From: an uncultured Clostridia bacterium
Lineage (GTDB): Bacteria > Bacillota > Clostridia > Christensenellales > Aristaeellaceae
Direction of reading: 5' to 3'
DNA: 64,000 bases
NCBI GenBank assembly: GCA_934670175.1
Contig: CAKUOX010000001.1
Location: forward strand, 1-64,000
The notes under the pieces are model-generated. The model saw nothing but the letters and a program-made list of their open reading frames with translations. It had not been told where the DNA came from and did not search any database. The translations under genes were made by a program, and so were the position numbers. Position 1 is the first letter of the stretch. Each line of letters starts with the position of its first letter. Of the stretch, positions 1 through 7,200 are shown piece by piece.

Positions 1-836
1 GCCTGACGGAAGGCGGCGTATATCTCCTGACTGCCCAGACGCTGAATATCGGGCAGCGCGATGATCGGATGAACCGGCTGTCGACGTTCATCCCGCGTAA
101 AGGGCAGATAGGTTCGAATGGAATCCAGCGGCACGCTGCAGCTGGGCGGCAGACGATCATTCAACATAAAGATTGTATTGGGATCATCGCAAAAGCAGAC
201 GATGGCGTTGCCCAGAAGCTGCCTTTGAAGCTCGCCCGGAGAGATAAGATCCGGACAGGTGATCATTATTACCGGCAGGCTGCGGCCGCCATCATAGAGA
301 AGCTCCAGAAAATGATCGATCCACTGCGGGATGAGCATAACCGCGTTGGAGCGCAATGCAAACTGACCGCTTATGCATTGAAGCTCCGGATGCCTGAAAA
401 GTAGATAAACGAAAGAAGGAATTTCTCTCGAAATCGGCCTGGGCAGCACGAACCTCCCGCCCAGGCTGTCCGCGTTCAAAACCACAATGTACATCCATAT
501 TTCGTGAGGAGATGATTGCTGTATGCCAATGTGCGTCGTCTTTGTTCTGTAATTAAGGTATGGATCTCTTTCACGCAGGCGCAGCGCCCAAAGCGAAACT
601 CTGGAATCTTCATCCGGTGGAACAAATACCGTGCGCAGCGCGCACGAGCCATCCGCGCTGCTGACCGCCAGCCCGGTCGCAAAGGATTCCAGCGCGACAT
701 CCAGCGCCGCGATATGCATTATTTCTGCGTGCAGGAAGGATATAACTTCATTCCAGAGCGAATCGGCGTACATCGCATGGGACGGAACGATATGCAATAT
801 GACCTTATGGATCATGGTATACATAGGGTCGATCAT
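1..836 (-). CDS. Unrecognised protein, partial (continues past left edge)
   Basis: An uninterrupted reading frame of 278 codons starts at the ATG at 836-834 and runs out of the window at base 1. The start is supported by GAAAGAAGG about 9 bases upstream and by a promoter on the same strand (TTGCAA at 909-904, 16-base spacer, extended TATGAT at 887-882). The protein begins MIDPMYTMIHKVILHIVPS and has no signal peptide or clear membrane segment, so it is probably cytoplasmic. The stretch LPVIMITCPDLISPGELQ, followed by RIY/RTYLPF-like residues, faintly resembles a class of long uncharacterised bacterial proteins seen near nucleic-acid-processing genes; that likeness is from memory and weak. It is transcribed divergently from the HTH-like gene at 1013 and shares its control region. 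Function unknown. Confidence 0.7.
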   Translation of the reverse strand, partial: MIDPMYTMIHKVILHIVPSHAMYADSLWNEVISFLHAEIMHIAALDVALESFATGLAVSSADGSCALRTVFVPPDEDSRVSLWALRLRERDPYLNYRTKTTHIGIQQSSPHEIWMYIVVLNADSLGGRFVLPRPISREIPSFVYLLFRHPELQCISGQFALRSNAVMLIPQWIDHFLELLYDGGRSLPVIMITCPDLISPGELQRQLLGNAIVCFCDDPNTIFMLNDRLPPSCSVPLDSIRTYLPFTRDERRQPVHPIIALPDIQRLGSQEIYAAFRQ

Positions 837-881
837 CCGGCGGAGCCTTCTTTCGTATAGGATCGTATAGAATCTGGGAAT

Positions 882-989
882 ATCATAGCACGCTTTCAAC
901 GATTTGCAAATCAGACATTTGTCCCTGAAAAGCCCCTGATTTCAACGGACAAATGTCTGATAGACTTTCTCCGGAGTTTGGATTATGAT
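882..989. promoter_or_regulatory. Mirrored divergent promoters with paired inverted operators
   Basis: Two promoters face away from each other. Minus strand: TTGCAA (909-904) and TATGAT (887-882), spacer 16. Plus strand: TAGACT (961-966) and TATGAT (984-989), spacer 17. A 14-base perfect inverted repeat occupies 911-924 and 947-960. Each arm contains its own near-palindrome GACAnnTGTC and lies immediately upstream of the -35 of the promoter on its side. That placement suits an activator bound at both promoters, or one protein bridging the two arms. There is no T-tract, so a terminator is unlikely. Confidence 0.65.
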
Positions 990-1012
990 TATATTTACGG
1001 AGGGGTGAGTAC

Positions 1013-1540
1013 ATGGATACCTGTAGCATATATCGCGATTGCTTTAACTACTACCTGTATGACATATGCGGTGGCAGCCGCAATCAGCTGGGTAAGGAAA
1101 TGGATATCAGCCCTTCAGACGTTGGCAAAATGCTGAAGCGCTTTAAGCAAGGCGGCGGCATGGGACAGAATGCAGACAAGGTGCTTTATCATCTGGCGGT
1201 AGAACACGGCGTGAGCATAGATTTTCTGATCAACCGCATGCTTCGAAACAACCTCGTTGAGGAAGTGGGCAAATGCGAGGGATATTCGATGCTGGTCGAA
1301 GCGCAGGAGCGCTATGTGGTGAACCGCCTGAAGGCGGCCTATTACAGCCGGGAAAGTCTGGTTGCGATGGATACCGCAATGTCGAAGGTGGTGGACGGCA
1401 TCTGTCTGCAGGGAAAATGCCTGTTTATTTCAGAGCCGCAGAAGCAGAAATGCATCTGCCGGCACATGGCTATGGCAATGGAGAATCTGCTGGATATTGC
1501 CATGACCGCACCCTGTGAATCCAGCAGATGCATCAAATGA
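1013..1540 (+). CDS. Small HTH-like protein with C-terminal cysteines
   Basis: A 175-residue protein. The start is fixed by GGAGGGG at 999-1005 and the promoter just upstream. Residues about 22-50 (NQLGKEMDISPSDVGKMLKR) read like a helix-turn-helix, suggesting DNA binding. The last third carries a cysteine cluster (GKC, QKC, CICRH, PCESSRC) that could bind a metal. I cannot place it in a named family. It shares a control region with the divergent gene at 836 and could be the protein that binds the paired GACAnnTGTC operators; that is inference. A strong terminator follows at 1574-1625, so it is probably monocistronic. Confidence 0.7.
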   Translation: MDTCSIYRDCFNYYLYDICGGSRNQLGKEMDISPSDVGKMLKRFKQGGGMGQNADKVLYHLAVEHGVSIDFLINRMLRNNLVEEVGKCEGYSMLVEAQERYVVNRLKAAYYSRESLVAMDTAMSKVVDGICLQGKCLFISEPQKQKCICRHMAMAMENLLDIAMTAPCESSRCIK

Positions 1541-1573
1541 ACCGAGCGGCTTAGGAGAAGCCGCCATGCCTGA

Positions 1574-1625
1574 AGGCCCTACGTTGCGTGAATCGTAATG
1601 CGCATTCGTAGGGCCTGCTTTTTTG
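1574..1625 (+). terminator. Rho-independent terminator
   Basis: AGGCCCTACG (1574-1583) pairs with CGTAGGGCCT (1607-1616), with a smaller palindrome in the loop, followed by GCTTTTTTG. It ends the HTH-like gene transcript and lies directly before the small ORF at 1645. Confidence 0.85.
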
Positions 1626-1644
1626 TATGGAGGAAGTGAACGGC

Positions 1645-1887
1645 GTGTCACCGATACAGGACGTTGTAATCGAAAACCGAGCGCTGAAAGCATTTGCAAA
1701 GAAATATGGGCGACGCCTGAGACCGGCGGAGCTGGCGGTGCGGATGCGCGCGGCGATAAAAAGAAATGCGAATCATGAATGCGACGGCTGCGGAGAAGCG
1801 GCGCTGGGGCGGCTGCGATTTCGATATACCCGGCGCGGAAATCAATTCTTCGTTTCGGAAATTTGGATCATGGAGGAAAAGCAATAA
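1645..1887 (+). CDS. Small hypothetical protein, translationally coupled to DUF3825 gene
   Basis: About 80 residues if it starts at the GTG at 1645, which has GGAGG at 1629-1633 upstream. An in-frame ATG at 1627 would overlap that GGAGG and sits in the terminator tail, so it is less likely; GTG 1636 is also possible. The protein is basic (RALKAFAKKYGRRLRP) and has one CDGCG motif that could bind a metal. Its TAA overlaps the next ATG (TAATG), which indicates coupling with the DUF3825 gene. No family recognised. Because a terminator lies just before it, expression may depend on read-through or an unseen promoter. Confidence 0.55.
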   Translation: MSPIQDVVIENRALKAFAKKYGRRLRPAELAVRMRAAIKRNANHECDGCGEAALGRLRFRYTRRGNQFFVSEIWIMEEKQ

Positions 1888-2714
1888 TGCAGGGAGCTGC
1901 AAAGCAATACATGGAAACCGAATTATTTGAATTCGCCTTCTGGCCGGACTTTTTCGCGCAGCTGGACAGGCTGGCGGAAATGGCGCTGCCGGAAGCATGG
2001 AGATTTCGAGAGCCGGACTACGCGCCCAGAAACGACAGAACGCCGATTCTGGAGCGCTATCTGAAGGACGTATTTCGGCTGCTGGCGATACGATACAATC
2101 AGGCGGAGGAAGCGTGGGCAGAGGAAGCGGCGATCATGACCTGCGGACGGGACGCATGCTTTCATACGGGTCTGTTCTCACGCACCTACAAGGGAATCTA
2201 CGCCTATTTCATTCCGAACCGCAAGGACGTTTCCATGCGGAAATGGCATTTCAAGGATTTCTGCGAGGAAAATTCACCGCTGCTGAAATACACGGTGCCG
2301 CTGCCGCAGCGACCGCAGCTGATTATGAACGCGCGCAGCGAGGCTTTCCATCCGGGCTGGCCGATTCGGGTAAACGCGCGGCACATTCTGGAGGACGCGG
2401 AAAACCTTTCACGCATCCCTCAGGCGCTTCAGAGCTTCGGCAATCTTCCGCTATTGCTGGACGCGGCGGTGGAGCTGGGGCGGCGGCAGGCGCTGGCAGA
2501 GCCGGGAATTATTGCGCCACAATTCTACCACGGCCGAATGCAATTTCTGATGCCACTGTATCTATCCGGCAGGTCGAAGGCCGATCTGGCGATGGCACTG
2601 TCCATTGGCGACGGATACTACATCGGCGAAACCTGCCTGACCCCGCAAATGGCATACCTGAACGCCCGCCTATTGGCGCGCCCGACCGCAGGATGGCTGC
2701 GCGAACAGACGTGA
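1887..2714 (+). CDS. DUF3825 domain protein
   Basis: A 275-residue protein. The ATG at 1887 overlaps the upstream stop and has GGAGG at 1872-1876, so I prefer it to an in-frame upstream ATG at 1779 that would run through the small gene. The last 70 residues, including PLYLSGRSKADLAMALS and the tail MAYLNARLLARPTAGWL, have the signature of DUF3825, a family of unknown biochemistry sometimes found beside RNA-binding domains. No membrane segment or signal peptide is visible, so it is presumably cytoplasmic. It forms a two-gene unit with the ORF at 1645. Confidence 0.75.
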   Translation: MQGAAKQYMETELFEFAFWPDFFAQLDRLAEMALPEAWRFREPDYAPRNDRTPILERYLKDVFRLLAIRYNQAEEAWAEEAAIMTCGRDACFHTGLFSRTYKGIYAYFIPNRKDVSMRKWHFKDFCEENSPLLKYTVPLPQRPQLIMNARSEAFHPGWPIRVNARHILEDAENLSRIPQALQSFGNLPLLLDAAVELGRRQALAEPGIIAPQFYHGRMQFLMPLYLSGRSKADLAMALSIGDGYYIGETCLTPQMAYLNARLLARPTAGWLREQT

Positions 2715-2778
2715 ACGCGCTGAGTGAACCGGACTTAGTATTTCATTGCACGTTCTTTTGCAGAAAAGAATATTTTTC

Positions 2779-2880
2779 TTGACACATTATCAATCTTTGC
2801 GGTATAATAATCTTGCCATCCGAGCTGTTCCTTTCTCAGCTCAGCGCCGCCGCCAGCACAAGCTGACGGCGGCGTTTTTT
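2779..2880 (+). ncRNA. Candidate short transcript: promoter plus terminator, no ORF
   Basis: A consensus promoter (TTGACA 2779-2784, TATAAT 2803-2808, spacer 18) is followed within about 35 bases by a strong hairpin, CGCCGCCGCCAGC (2845-2857) against GCTGACGGCGGCG (2862-2874) with one mismatch, then TTTTTT. The predicted RNA is about 65 nt and has no start codon with a ribosome site. It could be a small RNA, or the remains of an attenuated leader. The elements are plain in the sequence; the function is unknown. Confidence 0.5.
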
Positions 2881-3330
2881 GAAAGAGCGAAGGAAGAGAA
2901 TTCGCAAAACCGGAGTTTTGCAGAGAATTGGGGCACATCGATTCTGGAATATGCGAATTTCTTCTATGCTTATTTTATACTTCTATGCTTATTTGGGCGC
3001 ACATCTATCAAAAAATCAAGTGAAATAAGCATGTGACTATGCTTGTTTCAAAAAACTTTGATACTAATCCGGAAAATGTCGCTTTATTTCTGCTTCGGTA
3101 TCTTCTTTTTTGTTATAATATGAGCAGACGGGCGCAATTATCCATATTTTTTGATATTCACTACTCTAAAATCGGATCTGTGATGAGGCATGCGTTTTTT
3201 ACTTTCAAGAAGCGTATGAGCGATACTTTATCCTTGACGACGCACGCTTTTTTCAGCCCGCCTTTCCGGGAATAAGCATTGATTTTCGGGCATTAAAGAT
3301 GAAGTTAAAAATCATGAGCGGCGTAGATAA
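2881..3330. other. A+T-rich intergenic stretch, no gene supported
   Basis: About 450 bases that are clearly richer in A+T than the surroundings. Short open frames exist on both strands, but none has a ribosome site, family resemblance or codon pattern like its neighbours. A lone TATAAT at 3114-3119 has no convincing -35. I see no RNA gene or repeat here. Confidence 0.5.
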
Positions 3331-3333
3331 TAA

Positions 3334-3362
3334 TGGACATTTCTATGGCAAGGTGCTATTAT
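3334..3362 (+). promoter_or_regulatory. Promoter for riboswitch 1 transcript
   Basis: TGGACA (3334-3339), a 17-base spacer and TATTAT (3357-3362). Each box is one or two bases off consensus. It is placed to start the leader containing the first cobalamin riboswitch. Confidence 0.5.
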
Positions 3363-3424
3363 ATATAGTGGAATGGCATGGAAATTACTGCCTTTTTGTA
3401 TTGCACGGTTTCATGCCGGAAAGC

Positions 3425-3692
3425 TGAATACGCTGTGTTGTGTCCCTGCGCCCGGAGCATGCGATGGGCGCGGGGATGAGGAAAGCCGGTGGGAATCCGG
3501 CCACATTGGGCGGGAGCGCTTCCGCAGGGAATTGGAAGCCGCATTCTATGAACAACGCCCTTTGCTGTATGCGCATGAGTTCGAACCCCGCAGCGAAAGC
3601 GGGCCATTGGCGGCAATACCGCCGAGAAGGTAGAGGTTCGGGCGCAGGAAGGGCTTGCCTTTCGGAAATGCGCGAGTCAGAAGACCTACGGC
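3425..3692 (+). promoter_or_regulatory. Cobalamin riboswitch 1
   Basis: The aptamer core is recognisable: GGAAAGCCGGTGGGAATCCGG near 3479-3500, the GCCATTGGCGG and GAGAAGG region near 3602-3630, and the closing GAGTCAGAAGACCTAC at 3674-3689, which is the conserved 3' block of cobalamin riboswitches. It is followed by an intrinsic terminator at 3738-3782, so the likely mode is premature termination when B12 is plentiful. It controls the cohesin/dockerin gene at 3827. The first 20 bases are shared with riboswitch 2. Confidence 0.88.
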
Positions 3693-3737
3693 ACACGGAG
3701 CAGGGCGCACCGAAACGGATGCACCCGAAAGATCCAT

Positions 3738-3782
3738 GCCGCAACCAGTGCCTTCGGCCACATGGTTTGCGGCTGTTTTTGA
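3738..3782 (+). terminator. Expression-platform terminator of riboswitch 1
   Basis: GCCGCAACCA (3738-3747) pairs with TGGTTTGCGGC (3763-3773), followed by TGTTTTTG. It lies between the aptamer and the ribosome site at 3815-3820, as expected for a transcription-terminating riboswitch. Confidence 0.75.
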
Positions 3783-3826
3783 TTTGATTGAGGGCGATGG
3801 GAACGCCCGGCATCGGAGGAATACGC

Positions 3827-6304
3827 ATGAAGAATTGGAAGGCTCGACTGCTGCTTGCCGCGCTCGCGGCGATGATGATCGTTTTCTGCGGCCATGCGCT
3901 GGCGGAGAACGTTACGACCATACGCTTTGAGCCGCAGGGCGGAAAGAGCGAATACTTCGTTGGCGATACAATCGCCATAGACGTGCGCCTTGCCAACAAT
4001 CCCGGCGACATGAGTTCCTTTGTCGCTTCCGTGGATTACGATGCGGACGTGCTGGAATATCAGGGCATCGATTATTCCGGCAGCATTCTGAAATACTGGC
4101 CCACCAAGATTTGGACACAGAAGTATAAGCAGATTTACGCCGTGACCAATTCCAAATCCCAATATGTATCGAACGACGGCCTGATCTGCACGCTGACCTT
4201 CAAGGCGCTGCGCGAATGCGACGCGGCCACGGTTGCGCCGGGCAGCATCGTGATTCGAACGGCGAACAAGGACATGACCGGCTATCAATATGAAACGGCT
4301 TCGGCGCAGGTGCTGATCAAGACGCCGACCTCCGTTTCGGTGCCGGTGGAAAAGATCACGCTGGATAAGGCTTCGCTGATGCTGATGGAGGGACAGACGG
4401 GCAATATTTCCGCCACCGTCGAGCCCGAAAACGCCACGAACAAGACAGTTCGCTGGAGCAGCAACAACCGTACCGTCGCAAGCGTGGACACGAACGGAAC
4501 CGTGACGGCGCTGCGCGAGGGCAAGGCGACCATTACCGCCAAGGCCGGAAACTATTCCGCGAGCTGCGAGGTGATCGTACAGCGCGAGGGCGCGGCGATT
4601 GCGACGGGATACACCGTGGACATTCGCACGCCGGAGCAGGAAATCGCCTCCGGCGAAAACGCCAGCGCGACGATCAGCATCGGCGTGGGTACGCAGGACG
4701 CGGAAAAGATTCAGCAGTACAACGCATTCGACGTTCGCCTGATTTACGATCCGGCAATGCTGCGCTTTGGCGGCGTGAGCCAGAACGCTTCCGATTGCGA
4801 AATTACGCACGACGAAATCCGCGGCGTGATCCGCCTGCAGCGCTTCGGCGGCCAGCTTGCGCTGGGCGACGCCTTCACGCTGAATTTCACGGCGCTGGAC
4901 GATGTATCCGGCGACGCGAAGGTGCTTTTTGAAAACGTATATGTGGACAACGATGCAAATGCCCTGCTGAGCGACGCGCCGCCCGCGGGCATGCTGCATT
5001 CCTGCGTGACCTTTCATATCAACAGCGGCGCGAACAAATACCGCGTGAAGCTGCCCGATGAATATTCCTACAACCCCGATACCGCTGATCCTGAGCAGGA
5101 CTACACCTTCGTGATCCGCGGCAAGGGCTATTACGATTACCGCGTGACCGCGAGCATCGGCGGCAAGACGATCACGCTGACCGACAGCACGGCGAGCGAT
5201 GCGGACGGCACCTACATTCTCAAGAAGGAATACATTACGGGCAATATCACCATCGGCGTGGTGAAAACCGCAAAGACATTCCTTGTAATCAAAGAGGGCA
5301 CCGGCGCGAGCGACGTGGTGCTGACGAACGACGGCAAGGCCGCCTACGGCAAGGATTACGAATTTACGCTGACCAAGGCTCCCGGATACAGCTACGCGCT
5401 GACCATTAAGCGCGGCAATGAAAAGCTGAGCGGCATTATGCCCACGCGCAAGGACAACGTATTTACCTATAAAATTCCCGGCAAGGAGATCACCGACAAG
5501 CTGACCATCAGCGTGGAAAAGACCAAGCAGGGCGGAACCACAGGCGGCGGAACGACGGGCGGCGGCACGAAGCCCGGCGGCAGCACGGGTGGCACCACGA
5601 CGCCTACGCCCCAGCCCACCGCCAACCTGATCAACATTCGATTCACCGGCAGCGGCGCAGGCAGCATTGACGGCGCATCGAACGTACCGGCAGGCGACGA
5701 TTATCGCTTCACGCTGCGGCGTAAGGACGACTGCGACTACACGCTTACCGCCACGATGGGCGGACAGGACGCGGAGATCATCGACAACGGCGACGGCAGC
5801 TACACGGTGCAGAACGTGACCGACACGTTAACCATCACTGTGGAAGAAACGCAGCGCCCGAAGCTGGAAGTAGCCATTTACGAATATGTGAAGCTGGACG
5901 GCAAGAACATGTACCTGATCACCGCCAAGGGCGAGCCCGGCGAGGGCAAGATTTACACCTACGGCGGCAAGGCGATGTACTGGTCGGATCGATACAAGGC
6001 GTATTGCTATCTGATCATCTCCGCCAAGGACGAGGACGTTGCGTTTGCGGAGGCGCGGGAGGCGATCACCGCCGAAAGCGGCGCGCGCGTATCGGTGGTG
6101 TACGACGGCGATATCAACGGTTCCCGCCGCGTGGACATCAACGACGCGCAGATGGTTTACGGCATGTACAACGCCCGCTACGAGCGATTCAGCATCGAGG
6201 CTTCCATCATGAAATTCTTGAAGGCGGACATGGCTTCGGACGGGAATTCCGCGATGAAGCTGGATGTGGCGGACGCCGCCGCACTGGTAAACATGATTCG
6301 ATAG
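3827..6304 (+). CDS. Secreted cohesin-Big2-cohesin-dockerin protein
   Basis: An 825-residue exported protein. The ATG at 3827 has GGAGGA at 3815-3820 and opens a signal peptide (MKNWKARLLLAALAAMMIVF, cleaved near ALAEN). In order: a cohesin-like domain (about 28-160, containing VDYDADVLEYQG); a bacterial Ig-like Big_2 domain (about 165-245); a second cohesin-like domain (about 250-390); two or three beta repeats; a Gly/Thr/Pro linker near 575-600; a conserved module (KLEVAIYEYVKLDGKNMYLI); and a C-terminal type I dockerin with two calcium loops (DINGSRRVDIND and DMASDGNSAMKLDVAD). Cohesins and dockerins bind each other, so this chain can both receive and dock. It is nearly the twin of the protein at 8881. 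It has its own cobalamin riboswitch, which implies a role in corrinoid supply (inference). Confidence 0.85.
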   Translation: MKNWKARLLLAALAAMMIVFCGHALAENVTTIRFEPQGGKSEYFVGDTIAIDVRLANNPGDMSSFVASVDYDADVLEYQGIDYSGSILKYWPTKIWTQKYKQIYAVTNSKSQYVSNDGLICTLTFKALRECDAATVAPGSIVIRTANKDMTGYQYETASAQVLIKTPTSVSVPVEKITLDKASLMLMEGQTGNISATVEPENATNKTVRWSSNNRTVASVDTNGTVTALREGKATITAKAGNYSASCEVIVQREGAAIATGYTVDIRTPEQEIASGENASATISIGVGTQDAEKIQQYNAFDVRLIYDPAMLRFGGVSQNASDCEITHDEIRGVIRLQRFGGQLALGDAFTLNFTALDDVSGDAKVLFENVYVDNDANALLSDAPPAGMLHSCVTFHINSGANKYRVKLPDEYSYNPDTADPEQDYTFVIRGKGYYDYRVTASIGGKTITLTDSTASDADGTYILKKEYITGNITIGVVKTAKTFLVIKEGTGASDVVLTNDGKAAYGKDYEFTLTKAPGYSYALTIKRGNEKLSGIMPTRKDNVFTYKIPGKEITDKLTISVEKTKQGGTTGGGTTGGGTKPGGSTGGTTTPTPQPTANLINIRFTGSGAGSIDGASNVPAGDDYRFTLRRKDDCDYTLTATMGGQDAEIIDNGDGSYTVQNVTDTLTITVEETQRPKLEVAIYEYVKLDGKNMYLITAKGEPGEGKIYTYGGKAMYWSDRYKAYCYLIISAKDEDVAFAEAREAITAESGARVSVVYDGDINGSRRVDINDAQMVYGMYNARYERFSIEASIMKFLKADMASDGNSAMKLDVADAAALVNMIR

Positions 6305-6699
6305 CAAAGTTAATTGCGCGCATGAGTTAAATTACACTTTTGCTATCGATGGTGCTTGCGATTTTCGCCCGCGTGTGGTATGCTATGCGCGGATGGAAAT
6401 ATTTGTAAAAACAATATAGATGCTGATGATATGAGCATACCCCTCCTCCCCGGAATGATTGTAAAATTTTCGGGGGGGGGGGTATGGCGATTCAAACGCC
6501 GCACGCACCGAAAGCTGAGCGCCGGACGCAAGGAAGCCCACAAGCGGGCTTCGCACCGACCATGATGGACCGACTGGCCGCCGCTGGAAACGATAGCGCG
6601 GCAACCATTATTTGACGATGATGACATAAGATTTCCCAGAGGTATTGTTCCCGGCTGGCGCACGCTTCCAAAAGGGAGATGGGCAAAACCAAGCGCTTT
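6305..6699. other. Intergenic region with G11 tract and possible promoter
   Basis: No gene is supported. A promoter-like pair lies at TTGCGA (6356-6361) and TATGCT (6379-6384), spacer 17. Eleven consecutive G (6472-6482) can pair with the pyrimidine-rich ACCCCTCCTCCCCG near 6439-6452 to form a strong hairpin. Directly after the G tract a 43-codon frame opens at ATG 6485; the G run could act as its ribosome site, but the predicted peptide resembles nothing I know. Confidence 0.4.
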
Positions 6700-6728
6700 T
6701 TGAAGCGCGCGCCGAGCGCCGGTACAAT
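6700..6728 (+). promoter_or_regulatory. Promoter for riboswitch 2 transcript
   Basis: TTGAAG (6700-6705), 17-base spacer, TACAAT (6723-6728). Transcription would begin near 6735, just at the first base of the block shared with riboswitch 1. Confidence 0.6.
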
Positions 6729-6734
6729 ATATAA

Positions 6735-6988
6735 TTGAATACGCTGTGTTGTGTCTCGTACCGGGCTTTTGACTTGACAATTCAAGCCTTAAAAAGTGGT
6801 ACGGTGATGAGGGAAACCGGTGAGAACCCGGTTACATTGGATAAACAGCTTTATCCTTTGCTGTATGCACATGAGCGCGAATCTCGCAGCGAAAGCGGGC
6901 CATTGGCGGCGGAAGCCGCTGAGAAGGTAGAGGTTTGGGCGCAGGAAGATTTTTCTTTTCGGAAATGTGCGAGTCAGAAGACCTACTC
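6735..6988 (+). promoter_or_regulatory. Cobalamin riboswitch 2
   Basis: It has the same layout as riboswitch 1: GGGAAACCGGTGAGAACCCGG near 6811-6831, GCCATTGGCGG and GAGAAGG near 6899-6927, and the closing GAGTCAGAAGACCTAC at 6971-6986. An intrinsic terminator follows at 7047-7095. It controls the dockerin genes at 7201 and 8881. Confidence 0.88.
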
Positions 6989-7046
6989 ACGCAAAAATAG
7001 AACCCTGTGCTCTTTGAGGGAAAGCAATTTCCCTTCGCGAAGACCA

Positions 7047-7095
7047 ACCGGCGACAGCTTCTCCCGACAACAGGGGGGAAATGCGCCGGTTTTTC
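7047..7095 (+). terminator. Expression-platform terminator of riboswitch 2
   Basis: ACCGGCG (7047-7053) pairs with CGCCGGT (7084-7090), with an inner helix TTCTCCC/GGGGGGAA, followed by TTTTTC. A smaller hairpin GGGAAAgcaaTTTCCC at about 7019-7034 lies just upstream and may be part of the competing structure. Confidence 0.75.
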
Positions 7096-7200
7096 TGTGG
7101 CAAAAGAATCGAGCCGGAAAGGAGGCTGTGGCGCAAGGATGGACACACAACGTATTCGCGCAACCCGTTCACTCATCGACATAAAGGAGGTTTTTCCTTC

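Noticed and set aside
911..960. The inverted repeat as a transcription terminator
   Set aside because: No T-tract on either strand, a 22-base loop, and the arms sit against two promoter -35 boxes.
3033..3275. 80-codon frame in the A+T-rich gap
   Set aside because: No ribosome site, no motif, and the codon pattern is unlike the neighbours.
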